Positions 54,472 to 64,000 are shown, numbered from the stretch's first letter. The stretch: 64,000 nt of DNA from an uncultured Prevotellaceae bacterium (GCA_902769805.1 CACXQL010000002.1:105022-169021), one strand, 5' to 3'. Made by a program: numbers and translations. The notes: generated by a model from the sequence alone, not told the origin.

Positions 54472-55149
54472 ATGACAACATTCTATCAAGAGTTTCAAAA
54501 AGTATTCTTGTCTGTCGACTGTATCATCTTCGGCTTTGATGATAACAAGTTAAAGATTCTCATCGGTCGGCGCAACATGGATCCTGGTCGTGGTGAATGG
54601 AGCCTCTACGGAGGCTTCGTACGCCACAACGAGAGCGTTGATGATGCCGCACATCGTACACTCTATGAGTTGACAGGAATGCGAAATATCTATATGCGTC
54701 AGGTGGGTGCCTTCGGAAATGTTGACCGTGACCCAGGAGAGCGTGTGGTATCCATTGCCTATTATGCCCTTATCAATGTCAAAGACTACGATGACAAATT
54801 GCGTGAGGAGCATGGTGTGGAATGGGTTGACATAGAGTCAACGCCCCAGCTCTATTCTGATCATATTGAAATGGTGAAGCGTGCTCGTAAGATCATGAAG
54901 GAGAAAATAAGGACAGAGCCCATCGGATTCCGTCTGCTTCCCACCCTTTTCACGCTCACCCAGCTACAACGTCTCTATGAGGCTGTCAATGGAGAAGAAT
55001 TAGACAAGCGTAATTTCCGTAAACGAATCAAAGAAATGGATTTCATAGAGAAGACAGAACTAATTGACAAAACAGGTTCGAAGCGTGGAGCCTATCTCTA
55101 TCGTTTTAACAAAAGAGCTTACGCAGAGGATCCTAATTTTAAATTATAA
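54472..55149 (+). CDS. araR: AraR, Nudix-type (NrtR family) arabinose regulator
   Basis: This 225-residue protein has an N-terminal Nudix-like domain (~1-140) and a C-terminal winged helix (~150-225, [28 protein letters not shown]). The Nudix box reads [24 protein letters not shown]. The catalytic REUxEE pattern is lost (RTLYEL), as expected for a ligand sensor without hydrolase activity. Bacteroides thetaiotaomicron AraR belongs to this family and is relieved by arabinose. It starts 6 bp after the symporter gene. Confidence 0.87.
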   Translation: MTTFYQEFQKVFLSVDCIIFGFDDNKLKILIGRRNMDPGRGEWSLYGGFVRHNESVDDAAHRTLYELTGMRNIYMRQVGAFGNVDRDPGERVVSIAYYALINVKDYDDKLREEHGVEWVDIESTPQLYSDHIEMVKRARKIMKEKIRTEPIGFRLLPTLFTLTQLQRLYEAVNGEELDKRNFRKRIKEMDFIEKTELIDKTGSKRGAYLYRFNKRAYAEDPNFKL

Positions 55150-55153
55150 TATC

Positions 55154-55852
55154 ATGTTAGAAGAACTGAAAGAAAAAGTATTCCAAGCCAATCTCGACTT
55201 GGTAAAACATAACCTCGTGATATTCACATGGGGAAACGTCTCTGGTATTGACCGTGAGAAAGGCTTAGTAGTCATCAAGCCATCCGGTGTTGTCTACGAC
55301 ACAATGAAGGCATCCGATATGGTGGTTGTCGACTTAAAGACAGGTAAGGTTGTGGAGGGAGACCTCAATCCTTCATCCGATACACCCACACATCTTGTAT
55401 TATATAGGGCATTCCCTGAGATTGGCGGTGTCGTACACACCCACTCTACCTATGCTACCGCATGGGCACAGGCGGGCAAGGATATCCCCAGCATCGGGAC
55501 AACTCACGCAGACTATTTCCATGATGAGATTCCATGTACCTATGACATGACAAAGGATCAGATGGAAGAATATGAGTACAATACTGGTGTCGTCATTGTC
55601 AACCGTATTGAGGCAGGTAACATCAATCCCATGCACACGCCAGGTGTGTTGGTTAAGAACCACGGTCCCTTCTCCTGGGGGAAGGATCCGGACAATGCCG
55701 TATATAATGCCGTTGTGATGGAACAGGTTGCCAAGATGGCCTTCGTCTCTTTCTCTGTGAATCCAAACACGACGATGAATCCGCTCCTCATCGAGAAGCA
55801 TTATATGCGTAAACATGGTCCGAACGCTTACTACGGACAAAAGAAGAAATAA
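55154..55852 (+). CDS. araD: L-ribulose-5-phosphate 4-epimerase
   Basis: This 232-residue class II aldolase-family enzyme converts L-ribulose-5-phosphate to D-xylulose-5-phosphate. It shows [28 protein letters not shown] (phosphate site), [20 protein letters not shown] (two metal His) and NHGPFSWG. The ATG at 55154 is chosen over an earlier frame start that would overlap araR. Confidence 0.95.
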   Translation: MLEELKEKVFQANLDLVKHNLVIFTWGNVSGIDREKGLVVIKPSGVVYDTMKASDMVVVDLKTGKVVEGDLNPSSDTPTHLVLYRAFPEIGGVVHTHSTYATAWAQAGKDIPSIGTTHADYFHDEIPCTYDMTKDQMEEYEYNTGVVIVNRIEAGNINPMHTPGVLVKNHGPFSWGKDPDNAVYNAVVMEQVAKMAFVSFSVNPNTTMNPLLIEKHYMRKHGPNAYYGQKKK

Positions 55853-55875
55853 TTCAATCATTAATATTTAAAACT

Positions 55876-57385
55876 ATGTTTAAAGATTTAGAAATTTGGT
55901 GGGTAACCGGTGCACAGCTTCTGTACGGAGGCGATGCCGTAGTTGCAGTAGATGGACACAGTAAGGAGATGGTAGAGGGTTTGAACGCCTCTGGCAACAT
56001 CCCTGTGAAGATAGTTTATAAAGGCACTGCTAACAGCAGTGGCTGCTAATAATGATGAGAAATGCGTAGGTATCATTACCTGGATGCACACTTTCTCACC
56101 TGCTAAGATGTGGATTAAAGGCCTGCAGCAACTTCAAAAGCCCCTCCTCCACTTCCACACGCAGTATAATGCAGAGATTCCCTGGAGTGAGATTGACATG
56201 GACTTCATGAACCTCAACCAGAGTGCCCATGGCGACATTGAGTTTGGACATATCTGTACCCGTATGCGTATCGCCCGTAAGGTGGTTTGCGGTTACTGGA
56301 AGGATGAGAAAGTCCAGAAACAGATTGCTGTCTGGACTCGTGTGGCAGCTGGTGTTGCTGATGCCAAGAACGTACGCTGCCTGATGTTCGGTATGAACAT
56401 GAACAATGTCGCTGTTACCGATGGCGATCGTGTGGAGTTCGAACAGCGCATGGGTTACCATGTAGACTACTACCCCGTTTCTTCTCTGATGGAATACTTC
56501 AAGAAGGTAACTGATGCCGAGGCTGATGCTTTGGTGGAGGAATACAAGAAACTCTATACCATCAAGATTGACGAAAGTGGCGAGGATGTTTATTGGGAGA
56601 AAGTGAAGAACAGTGCCAAGGCAGAGATTGCCCTGCGCCGTGTACTGAAGGACGAAGGTGCTACTGCCTTCACTACTAACTTCGACGACTTAGGCGATGC
56701 TGACATCAACGATCCTAACTTCGTAGGCTTTGACCAGATTCCAGGACTTGCTTCCCAGCGTCTGATGGAAGAAGGTTATGGCTTTGGTGCCGAAGGCGAC
56801 TGGAAGACAGCTTGTCTGTATCGTACGCTTTGGGTTATCCAACAAGGTATGCCTACAGGTTGTTCTTTCCTCGAAGACTATACCCTCAATTTTGCTGGTG
56901 ACCGCAGTTCTTGTCTGCAAAGCCACATGTTGGAGATCTGTCCGCTGATTGCTACTGATAAACCCAAACTGGAAGTTCACTTCCTTGGCATCGGTATCCG
57001 TAAGCAACAGACAGCTCGTCTGGTATTCACCTCTAAGGTCGGTCGTGGTATCAAGGCTACCGTTGTAGACCTCGGTAATCGCTTCCGTCTGATCTCTCAG
57101 GAGGTAGAGTGCATCGAGCCGAAACCTATGCCTCACCTTCCTGTTGCCTCTGCCCTGTGGATTCCTCAGCCTACCTTTGAGATTGGTGCCGCTGCATGGA
57201 TTCTTGCTGGTGGTACGCACCACAGTGCCTTCTCTTATGATATTAATGAGGAGTACTGGGAGGACTTTGCTGAAATGACAGGCATCGAGTATGTCCGCAT
57301 CAACAAGCAGACCAACATTGCCGACTTCAAGCAGACGCTCCGTAACAACGAGGTATATTATATGTTGAACAAAGCACTGAGATAG
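55876..57385 (+). pseudogene. araA: L-arabinose isomerase, interrupted by a frameshift
   Basis: Two frames together make AraA. The first (ATG 55876, stop 56047-56049) encodes MFKDLEIWWVTGAQLLYGG and on to YKGTANSSGC, 57 residues. The second, shifted by one base, runs from about 56039 (AANNDEKCVGIITWMHTFSPAKMW...) to 57385, 448 residues. In homologues a stretch of about eight residues (similar to KEVEAVFK) joins NSS to AANN. Here only one base separates them, so roughly 23 bp are missing. The second part keeps GTHHSAFSYD and other catalytic regions, but the N-terminal sugar-binding segment with GAQLLYG is cut off. A read error or a real mutation are both possible. Confidence 0.85.
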
Positions 57386-57415
57386 TTTTTAGTTCATAGT
57401 TTAAAGTTTAAAGTT

Positions 57416-59002
57416 ATGACAGCAAAACAGACAATAGAAGCAGGTAAAGCCATTCTCGGTATCGAGTTTGGCTCTACCCGTATCAAGGCTGTCCTCATCG
57501 ACGGGGACAATAAGCCCATCGCACAGGGCTCACACGAATGGGAGAATCAGTTGGTAGACGGGCTGTGGACCTACTCTACCGAGGCTGTATGGTATGGTTT
57601 GCAGGATTGCTATGCAGAACTGCGTAAGGATGTTCTTAAACAGTATGACTGTGAGATAGAGAGTCTTGCCGCCATCGGCTTCTCTGCCATGATGCATGGC
57701 TATATGGCTTTCAATGAGAAACAGGAGATTCTGGTACCTTTCCGCACTTGGCGTAACACCAATACTGGTAAGGCTGCCGCAGAACTCTCTAAACTCTTCA
57801 ACTACAACATCCCTCTGCGTTGGAGCATCTCACATCTCTATGAGGCCATCCTCGACAATGAGGAGCACGTCAGCGACATCAAGTTCCTCACAACCCTCGC
57901 TGGTTATGTTCACTGGCAGGTCACAGGTCAGTTTGTCTTAGGCGTTGGTGATGCATCTGGTATGATTCCTGTCGACCCAGCCACCAAGACCTATGATGCG
58001 GAAATGGTGAAGAAGTTTGACGAGATTCTCATATCCAAAGGTTTACCTTACAGACTCCTTGACATCCTGCCAAAGTCATTGAACGCTGGTGAGAATGCTG
58101 GTTTTCTCACTCCAGAAGGTGCCAAGAAGCTTGATGTCTCTGGTCATCTGAAAGCAGGTATCCCTGTATGTCCTCCTGAAGGCGATGCCGGCACAGGTAT
58201 GGTTGCCACTAATGCTGTCAAGCAGCGTACTGGTAATGTCTCTGCAGGTACCTCTTCTTTCTCGATGATTGTATTGGAGAAACCACTGTCCAAGCCCTAC
58301 GAGATGATTGATATGGTGACGACTCCTGACGGAAGCCTCGTGGCAATGGTACACTGTAACAACTGTACCAGCGACATCAATGCATGGGTAGGACTCTTTA
58401 AGGAGTATCAACAACTCCTTGGTATCAAGGTGGATATGAACGAACTCTACGGCAAACTCTTCAACAAGGCTTTGGAGGGTGATACAGACTGTGGAGGTCT
58501 GATGGCATACAACTATGTCAGTGGTGAACCTGTCACTGGTCTCGCTGAAGGTCGTCCAATGTTCGTACGTTCCGCCAATGATAAGTTCAATCTCGCAAAC
58601 TTCATGCGTGCCCATCTCTATGGTGCCATCGGGGTACTGAAGATTGGTAACGATATCCTGTTCAAGGAAGAGATGATTCGCGTAGATCGTATCACAGGTC
58701 ATGGAGGTTACTTCAAGACACCTGGTGTTGGTCAGCGTATGTTGGCAGCAGCCCTCAACTCACCTATCTCTGTCATGGAGACTGCAGGTGAAGGTGGTGC
58801 CTGGGGTATCGCCCTGTTGGCTGGTTACCTTATTAATAATAATGGTAAGAATCTCGCCGACTATCTTGAGGAAGTTGTCTTCGCAGGCAATACAGGTGTG
58901 TCTATCGCTCCTACTGCTGAGGATGTCGCAGGCTTCGAGAAGTATATCGAGAACTACAAGAAGTGTCTGCCTATCGAGCAGGCTGCGGTAGAAAATAAAT
59001 AA
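57416..59002 (+). CDS. araB: FGGY-family sugar kinase, probable L-ribulokinase
   Basis: This 528-residue kinase has the actin-like fold with LGIEFGSTRIKAVLID (phosphate 1), GFSAMMHGYMAF and GDASGMIPVD. It also has GNVSAGTSSFSMIV (phosphate 2) and TGHGGYFKTPGVGQRMLAAAL in the C-terminal FGGY region. The ribulokinase call rests on its place after araD and araA; by sequence it looks closer to xylulokinases, as in other Bacteroidota. Confidence 0.88.
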   Translation: MTAKQTIEAGKAILGIEFGSTRIKAVLIDGDNKPIAQGSHEWENQLVDGLWTYSTEAVWYGLQDCYAELRKDVLKQYDCEIESLAAIGFSAMMHGYMAFNEKQEILVPFRTWRNTNTGKAAAELSKLFNYNIPLRWSISHLYEAILDNEEHVSDIKFLTTLAGYVHWQVTGQFVLGVGDASGMIPVDPATKTYDAEMVKKFDEILISKGLPYRLLDILPKSLNAGENAGFLTPEGAKKLDVSGHLKAGIPVCPPEGDAGTGMVATNAVKQRTGNVSAGTSSFSMIVLEKPLSKPYEMIDMVTTPDGSLVAMVHCNNCTSDINAWVGLFKEYQQLLGIKVDMNELYGKLFNKALEGDTDCGGLMAYNYVSGEPVTGLAEGRPMFVRSANDKFNLANFMRAHLYGAIGVLKIGNDILFKEEMIRVDRITGHGGYFKTPGVGQRMLAAALNSPISVMETAGEGGAWGIALLAGYLINNNGKNLADYLEEVVFAGNTGVSIAPTAEDVAGFEKYIENYKKCLPIEQAAVENK

Positions 59003-59008
59003 GGAGCT

Positions 59009-60265
59009 ATGGAGTTAAGACAAATGATAAAGCATTTGCTATTAGGTCTGTTGATATGTATCGCCGTGCCTTTAAGTGCCCAACAAAAAGACAGTTGGGC
59101 ACGCCGTACTTCGCGTAACATCCGGCAGCGTCTTGACTCTGCGCTCTTCCGAAAGGTTGACACAACCTATATTGAAGTCCCCAAGAAAGCGTGGCGTGTC
59201 ATCCTGCGTCCGAAGATAAACCAGATAGACACCCGTGTGACCTCCGCCATGGACGACGAGATGTTTTCCAAGTTGAGTGACTCTTGGGAGATGGACTTGA
59301 CGGGATTACATCTCGACTGGCTTTTGAAACTCGAACAACCGATGTCTACATCTGTCGGTGTCTGGGTAGGCTATCGTGGACTTGGCATAGGTTATTCCCA
59401 GTCGCTGACAAAGCACTCAGGATACTATTTCTCCCTCAGTTCCACAGGAGCCAGTTATGGCGTGACGTTCAGCCTGCGCAGTTTCGATACAGACGACCTC
59501 AGCGCGAAACTCAATCTCTCATACATCGATGAAAGTTTCAGTGAAAAGAACGACGACTACGTGAGTTATGCTCCCATCAAAGTAAAAACCATGTTCCTTG
59601 ACGGCTATTATGTGTTTAACGGCAAGCGCTACTCTCAGGCTGCCGCCTATAACCAGTCCGTCATCCAGCGTCGCTCTGCAGGTTCCTTCCTCTTGGGACT
59701 CTCCTGGTATCAGTCGTCCATAGATTTCTCCAACAAGTTGAATGGTGACATAATCCTTGCCGCCAATAATATCGGAAAGATCAAGGTGCATCAGGGTAAT
59801 ATCGGTATAGGCTATGGCTACAACTGGGTTCCTGCCCGGAACTGGCTCATGAATATCATGGTAATGCCTACCGTTGCCTTCTATAACCGTGTGAAAGTGA
59901 CGAAATACGCATCGAACTACAACTTCTTTATCCTTGATTCGGAAACAGAAGACTACGGCACATGGGATCCGGAGAAACGGCAGTGGGCAAATGGTAAGGT
60001 AGAAAGACCACTCCCCATAGGTGAGGATATGGATAAAGAAGATCTCTCTTGGCAGAAAGATGTGGACAACTGGGAAATAGGGGCAGAGACTAAAAACACC
60101 CGCTGGAAGGTGAATATCAACGCCCATGCAGGTATTACTTATTTTGGTAAGGACTGGTTTGCCGGCGTTTACGGACAACTGCATCGCTTCTCTTATAAAC
60201 ACGACAACATGAATGTCAAAATCTGGGACTGGTATGTACGTGGCTCCGTGGGAATAAGATTTTGA
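59009..60265 (+). CDS. DUF4421-type exported protein
   Basis: This 418-residue protein has a signal peptide ending near LSAQQ and beta-rich sequence throughout (RKVDTTYIEVPKKAWRVILRPKINQ, VGYRGLGIGYSQS, FLLGLSWYQSS), ending in a terminal aromatic strand (WDWYVRGSVGIRF). This is the pattern of an outer-membrane beta-barrel. DUF4421 function is unknown. It starts 6 bp after araB and is likely in the same operon. Confidence 0.78.
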   Translation: MELRQMIKHLLLGLLICIAVPLSAQQKDSWARRTSRNIRQRLDSALFRKVDTTYIEVPKKAWRVILRPKINQIDTRVTSAMDDEMFSKLSDSWEMDLTGLHLDWLLKLEQPMSTSVGVWVGYRGLGIGYSQSLTKHSGYYFSLSSTGASYGVTFSLRSFDTDDLSAKLNLSYIDESFSEKNDDYVSYAPIKVKTMFLDGYYVFNGKRYSQAAAYNQSVIQRRSAGSFLLGLSWYQSSIDFSNKLNGDIILAANNIGKIKVHQGNIGIGYGYNWVPARNWLMNIMVMPTVAFYNRVKVTKYASNYNFFILDSETEDYGTWDPEKRQWANGKVERPLPIGEDMDKEDLSWQKDVDNWEIGAETKNTRWKVNINAHAGITYFGKDWFAGVYGQLHRFSYKHDNMNVKIWDWYVRGSVGIRF

Positions 60266-60360
60266 AAATTGAGAATTGAAAATTGAAAATTGAAAATCGC
60301 GATTAAGCGAGTATAGACCAAGCTTGCTTGAAGTCTATCGAGCGTGAGCGATTTCGACAA
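60262..60360. repeat. Intergenic repeat with structured hairpin, copy R1
   Basis: GAAAATTGA units in tandem (60264-60296) precede GAAAATCGCGATTAAGCGAG. Then comes a hairpin: outer ATAGAC/GTCTAT (60313-60318 and 60333-60338), a two-base AA bulge, inner CAAGC/GCTTG with a TT loop (60319-60330). CGAGCGTGAGCGATTTCGAC follows. A second copy lies at 63938-64000 with the same architecture but different bases. Confidence 0.75.
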
Positions 60361-60377
60361 AGTCAAAATTGAAAATT

Positions 60378-61970
60378 ATGAAAAAACTACTATTGACAAG
60401 TATGATGGCATGCGCTATGTTGCTGTCTGCTTCAGCCGCAGACAATGTCAAGGCTACCTTGCATGCCGACAAGCCTGGTGCGAAGATTAACCGTGAGATT
60501 TACGGACAGTTCTCTGAGCACCTTGGATCCTGTATCTATGGCGGTCTGTGGGTCGGTGAGAACTCCCCTATCCCCAACATCAAAGGCTACCGTAAGGATG
60601 TCTTTGAGGCATTGAAGGCATTGAAAATTCCCGTGATGCGATGGCCTGGCGGCTGCTTTGCTGACGACTATCACTGGATGGACGGTATCGGTCCCAAAGA
60701 CCAGCGTCCCTCTCTGCGTAACAACAACTGGGGCGGTACTATCGAGGATAACTCCTTCGGCACCCATGAGTTCCTGAACCTCTGCGAGATGCTCGACTGC
60801 GAACCCTATATCAGTGGCAATGTCGGTAGCGGCACTGTCAAGGAGATGGCTCAGTGGGTAGAGTATATGACCAGTGACGGAGATACGCCAATGGCTCGTC
60901 TTCGCCGCCAGAACGGACGTGACAAGGCTTGGCACGTGAAATATTTCGGTATCGGTAACGAGGCTTGGGGCTGTGGTGGTAATATGACACCTGAGTATTA
61001 TTCCAACGAATATCGCAAATACAACACCTATCTCAGGGACCAGGGGCAGAACCGACTCTATCGTATTGCCAGTGGTGCCTCTGACTATGACTACAACTGG
61101 ACGACGGTGCTGATGGAGAATATCGGTCGTCAGATGCAGGGTATCAGTCTCCATTACTACACTTGTTCCGGATGGGAGGGTTCGAAAGGCTCTGCTACGA
61201 AATTCGACAACGACCAATATTACTGGGCATTAGGCAAGTGTCTGGAGATTGAGGAAGTCATCAAGAAACACAAGGCCATCATGGATGAGAAAGACCCGAA
61301 GAACACCATCGGACTTTTGGTTGATGAATGGGGCACATGGTGGGATGAGGAGCCTGGTACGATATCCGGTCACCTCTATCAGCAGAACGCCCTGCGTGAT
61401 GCTTTCGTCGCTGCCCTCTCCCTCAACGTCTTCCATCGTCATACCGATCGCGTGAAGATGGCGAATATCGCACAGGTGGTCAACGTGCTCCAGTCGATGA
61501 TTCTCACCGACCAGGAAGGCACAGGTCACATGGTGCTCACTCCGACCTATCATGTCTTCCAGATGTACACTCCGTTCCAGGAGGCAACCTATCTGCCTAT
61601 TGACATCGAAAGTGAAGTGATTGCTGTCAGCAAGGAGTATTTCAAGGAGAAAGAAGGTGCCAAGGATGCAGGCTATCGCCCCTGCCCTCTCCTCTCTGCC
61701 TCAGCTGCCAAGACAAAGGACGGTAGTATTGTCGTCTCTCTGACCAATGTCAGCCTGGATCAGGATAAAACGGTTGATATCCAGCTCAACGGTGTTGATG
61801 CCAAGACTGTCAGTGGACGCATCCTTACCTCTAAGAATGTCGCAGACTTCAACGACTTCCAGCATCCCAATGTGGTGGCTCCTAAGGAGTTCAAGGACGC
61901 AAAACTCAACAAAGGTGTCCTCACCGTGAAGGTTCCTGCAAAGAGCCTCATTGTGTTGACACTGAAGTAA
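60378..61970 (+). CDS. GH51 alpha-L-arabinofuranosidase
   Basis: This 530-residue enzyme has a signal peptide ([20 protein letters not shown]). The GH51 domain shows [14 protein letters not shown], the acid/base Glu195 in [11 protein letters not shown] and the nucleophile Glu317 in [12 protein letters not shown]-terminal beta domain ends the protein. It releases arabinose from arabinan or arabinoxylan fragments in the periplasm, feeding the arabinose genes upstream. Confidence 0.94.
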   Translation: MKKLLLTSMMACAMLLSASAADNVKATLHADKPGAKINREIYGQFSEHLGSCIYGGLWVGENSPIPNIKGYRKDVFEALKALKIPVMRWPGGCFADDYHWMDGIGPKDQRPSLRNNNWGGTIEDNSFGTHEFLNLCEMLDCEPYISGNVGSGTVKEMAQWVEYMTSDGDTPMARLRRQNGRDKAWHVKYFGIGNEAWGCGGNMTPEYYSNEYRKYNTYLRDQGQNRLYRIASGASDYDYNWTTVLMENIGRQMQGISLHYYTCSGWEGSKGSATKFDNDQYYWALGKCLEIEEVIKKHKAIMDEKDPKNTIGLLVDEWGTWWDEEPGTISGHLYQQNALRDAFVAALSLNVFHRHTDRVKMANIAQVVNVLQSMILTDQEGTGHMVLTPTYHVFQMYTPFQEATYLPIDIESEVIAVSKEYFKEKEGAKDAGYRPCPLLSASAAKTKDGSIVVSLTNVSLDQDKTVDIQLNGVDAKTVSGRILTSKNVADFNDFQHPNVVAPKEFKDAKLNKGVLTVKVPAKSLIVLTLK

Positions 61971-61971
61971 G

Positions 61972-62826
61972 ATGAAACCATATCCTCAAATAGAACTTGC
62001 TGAATGGACGATGATCGGTGAAGGCTTCAACGGTCAGGCATTCATATCCTCTGCTCATCCCGATGTGTTGCTTAAACTGATAAGGACAGAGATGGGTACG
62101 GCTGAGAAGGTAGAACAGGAGTTCTATGCGGCACGGGCAGCCTTCGACATGGGAATCCCTACCCCTGAGATGTATGAGATAGTCAGGGACGGCAAGGATC
62201 ATGGATATCTCTGCCAGTTTATTAAGGGTAAGAAATCCATTGCCCGGCTTTGTGCCGATACACCTCAGCGTATCCCCGAATATGCAGCCATAATGGCTGA
62301 GTATGGTCATCAACTGCATCGCATGCCCATCACCCTATCTGATTTTGTCGTATCGATGAAGCAGTTGTTATTGACGGCATTGGAAACGTCTCCTCTTGTT
62401 ACCGAAGCGCAGCGTGAGAGACTACAGGTACTTGCCGAGGGGATGCCTGAGACAGGCACCTGTCTTCACGGAGACTTTCAGGTAGGCAATCTCATCCTCA
62501 CCGATAGTCGTTACTATTGGATAGACATGGCATGGTTGGCACAGGGCTGGTATATGATGGACCTCGCCCATCTCTACAAGATGATGGTGGAAGACAGTGT
62601 GATACCTGGTGTACAAGACCTCACCCACATGAGCCGTGAACAGATGCTCACCTTCTGGGACTTATTCGCTAAGGCCTATACTGACACAGACGATGTAGAA
62701 GCCTTCAATCACGAGCTTCGCCCCTATGCCGCTTTGGATATGGTTCGCACCTATTACCTTCACCCTATTGACGATCCCCAACTCTTGGCATTCTGTCGTC
62801 ATCGGATAGAAGAAGACCTCTGTTGA
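61972..62826 (+). CDS. Aminoglycoside phosphotransferase (APH)-fold kinase
   Basis: This 284-residue protein has a kinase-like fold: GEGFNGQAF (glycine-rich loop), VLLKL (Lys), the Brenner motif HGDFQVGNLI (His166, Asp168) and YYWIDMAWLAQG (metal-binding Asp). It begins 1 bp after the GH51 stop codon. APH-fold proteins phosphorylate small molecules (choline, homoserine, methylthioribose, sugars) as well as drugs, so a resistance role is not implied. A sugar-linked role is suggested only by position. Confidence 0.78.
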   Translation: MKPYPQIELAEWTMIGEGFNGQAFISSAHPDVLLKLIRTEMGTAEKVEQEFYAARAAFDMGIPTPEMYEIVRDGKDHGYLCQFIKGKKSIARLCADTPQRIPEYAAIMAEYGHQLHRMPITLSDFVVSMKQLLLTALETSPLVTEAQRERLQVLAEGMPETGTCLHGDFQVGNLILTDSRYYWIDMAWLAQGWYMMDLAHLYKMMVEDSVIPGVQDLTHMSREQMLTFWDLFAKAYTDTDDVEAFNHELRPYAALDMVRTYYLHPIDDPQLLAFCRHRIEEDLC

Positions 62827-62880
62827 GGGGCAACTCTCTGTACGTTAATTTTTGATGAGTAAAACAAATTATTGGATAAA

Positions 62881-63774
62881 ATGAAAAGAATCATAACCCT
62901 TTCCCCTTTACTGAGCCTTGCACTCATGGTTGGTGCTCAGGACTTTCAGACAGAGATTGCTATGGTTGAAGTGCCCGACTTCAACGGTAAGACATTGGCA
63001 AAGGCGCCTGCCGGAAAGAGTAAGACGCTGCAACTGGTGCGCACTAAGTATTCGAGACCGATGGACAGCTATACAGAATTGGCTCTCCCTTCGCTCAAAC
63101 TGGGTAACATCATCGGACATCCTACTCTTGGGTGGGATGACACCGATTTCAAGGTGCCTGAGGGTGTTCCTCAAGTTTATGACGTTAAGTGGACGTTGAA
63201 CGACGTATTTACTGACGGCGACTTCCCCGTAGCCACCTATGGCAGAATGCCTAAAGAAGAGAGACTGCCATGGGGGCAGACGGAGAAGGATATTTCCTGT
63301 CGAGGCAGAGACCCGCATCTGATTATGCTCCTTGACCCTTCCAAGGAGGTCAAGAAGGTATATAATACCCGCGAACTGACCTATCCGCCCAATGAGAACA
63401 ATGCCCAGTCAGTGGATTGGGCTGTGGTCAAGGATGGCATATTGTATTTCTCTGTTTCCCATGGTGTAGCTCCCAGCAAGAATTCGAAAGGATACTATCT
63501 CGTAGCTGTCGATATCAATACCGACAAGACGATTTGGATGAGCAAGCCGAGGACTGTGAACTCTTCTAATTTCCTGATTGTCGACAATTCCATCATCTGT
63601 GGCTTAGGAGGCTCTGGAATCCCCGACTATGTCTATGTGTTGAACCGATATACGGGTGTCAAGACGCATGAGTATTGGATTCCGACGGCTGCCAGTTGGT
63701 TTGCCATTGGAGAAGATAACAATCTCTATGTCACGCTCTATGATAAGCACATTTCTTTCAAAATAGTCAAATAG
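62881..63774 (+). CDS. Exported hypothetical protein, possible beta-propeller
   Basis: This 297-residue protein starts MKRIITLSPLLSLALMVGAQ, a signal peptide. The rest is beta-rich (VDWAVVKDGILYFSVSHGVAP, YYLVAVDINTDKTIW, DYVYVLNRYTGVKTHEYWIP), spaced like PQQ/WD-type propeller blades. No catalytic motif is recognised. It lies 54 bp after the kinase gene. Confidence 0.65.
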   Translation: MKRIITLSPLLSLALMVGAQDFQTEIAMVEVPDFNGKTLAKAPAGKSKTLQLVRTKYSRPMDSYTELALPSLKLGNIIGHPTLGWDDTDFKVPEGVPQVYDVKWTLNDVFTDGDFPVATYGRMPKEERLPWGQTEKDISCRGRDPHLIMLLDPSKEVKKVYNTRELTYPPNENNAQSVDWAVVKDGILYFSVSHGVAPSKNSKGYYLVAVDINTDKTIWMSKPRTVNSSNFLIVDNSIICGLGGSGIPDYVYVLNRYTGVKTHEYWIPTAASWFAIGEDNNLYVTLYDKHISFKIVK

Positions 63775-63804
63775 GACAAAACTCTTTAACTAGTTTCAGA
63801 GTTT

Positions 63805-63846
63805 CACCCTCGGCATCCGATTTTCGGTCATGTCGGGGGCTTTTTC
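63805..63846 (+). terminator. Intrinsic terminator after the exported protein
   Basis: CCCTCGGCAT and ATGTCGGGGG, with an inner CCGA/TCGG, form a long imperfect stem (63807-63839) followed by CTTTTT. Confidence 0.75.
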
Positions 63847-63858
63847 ATGCGTTTTTCC

Positions 63859-63866
63859 TAACTTTG
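63859..63866 (+). promoter_or_regulatory. -7 box TAACTTTG for a gene running out of the window
   Basis: TAACTTTG follows the terminator; an ATG with an open frame begins ~58 bp downstream at 63924. Confidence 0.5.
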
Positions 63867-63923
63867 CAAATAAAATTGCCATCAGGGGTTTAGTAAATCG
63901 ATTTTCGTGTGTATTAAGAGTGT

Positions 63924-64000
63924 ATGACAGATCAAAGTAAACTCGAAAATTGCGATTCAGCGAGTGCAAAAGAAACTTGTTTCAATTATGCCGAGCGAAA
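63924..64000 (+). CDS. Possible start of a gene cut by the window end
   Basis: An open frame MTDQSKLENCDSASAKETC... runs from ATG 63924 to the edge. From residue ~7 it is encoded by repeat R2, so it may be a chance frame through the repeat and not a gene. Not enough sequence to decide. Confidence 0.25.
   Translation, partial: MTDQSKLENCDSASAKETCFNYAER
63938..64000. repeat. Intergenic repeat with structured hairpin, copy R2 (cut by window end)
   Basis: CGAAAATTGCGATTCAGCGAG leads to a hairpin with outer GCA/TGC pairing (63966-63971 with 63986-63991), a two-base AA bulge, inner GAAAC/GTTTC with a TT loop (63972-63983), then CCGAGCG. This is the architecture of R1 at 60292-60350. Confidence 0.72.

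Noticed and set aside
56039-57385. Complete, shorter arabinose isomerase starting at 56039
   Set aside because: The N-terminal part of the family is present just upstream in another frame, so this is a frameshifted gene and not a natural short form.
61972-62826. Aminoglycoside resistance gene
   Set aside because: Only the general APH kinase fold is visible; the gene is next to arabinose genes and lacks any specific resistance signature.

Overview
This 64 kb window looks like chromosomal DNA of a Bacteroidota bacterium close to Prevotella (family Prevotellaceae). The evidence is the recurring TAnnTTTG (-7) / TTTG (-33) promoter pair, weak ribosome binding sites, the MoxR/Bat aerotolerance operon, a TamL-type lipidated Omp85 protein, a Rho with a long N-terminal insert, a Nudix-type AraR regulator and a DUF4421 gene. 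Genus and species cannot be fixed from the sequence alone. Most genes are ordinary core genes.

Layout. 0-7.2 kb: the 3' end of recQ, a YihY-family membrane protein, the RNase P RNA, dnaB, nadE and queA. 7.2-12.4 kb is an accessory defence-like island. It has a decayed DUF1016 (YhcG-type) remnant, two small membrane-anchored ORFs, a large MmeI-like type IIG restriction-methylation enzyme and a WYL-domain regulator. A near-identical ~60 bp promoter/operator module with the palindrome TGTCCCA-N5-TGGGACA sits in front of both the small ORFs and the restriction enzyme, which suggests one regulon. 12.4-21.4 kb: a PAP2 phosphatase and the complete moxR-DUF58-batA-batBC(fused)-batD-batE operon. 21.5-28.3 kb: a metallo-beta-lactamase-fold hydrolase, a lipoprotein, tamL, an rRNA methyltransferase, a probable small RNA, maf, a kdsC-like phosphatase, a Rossmann protein and a nitroreductase. 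28.3-39.2 kb: greA, rho, glyA, a structured RNA candidate, ribE, HU, a 29-residue bS22/mS38-like ribosomal protein, RNase E/G, a glycosyltransferase, a hybrid histidine kinase and an endonuclease/phosphatase-fold protein. 39.2-42.2 kb (minus strand): an AlaX-like editing protein, a GH13 enzyme and fabD. 43-47.8 kb: an ABC-F protein, grpE, dnaJ and folC.

47.8-63.8 kb is a galactose/arabinose block. One group is galM, a sugar MFS transporter and galK. The second is a lipoprotein galM homologue, an SSS symporter, araR, araD, araA, araB, a DUF4421 protein, a GH51 arabinofuranosidase, a small-molecule kinase and an exported protein. Together these would release, import and convert arabinose to xylulose-5-phosphate. 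However, araA carries a frameshifting deletion near position 56,040, so the pathway may be broken in this strain or the assembly may be wrong there.

The most unusual content is non-coding. Three intergenic loci (12.3, 28.9 and 42.7 kb) hold degenerate arrays with a 22 bp period and a shared AGGYGGCACCT quasi-palindrome. At 42.3 kb three hairpins share a core but have different, still complementary arms. Two copies (60.3 and 63.95 kb) of another repeat keep the same hairpin while changing its sequence. A CAACTTT-rich short repeat has entered coding sequence in queA and the rRNA methyltransferase.
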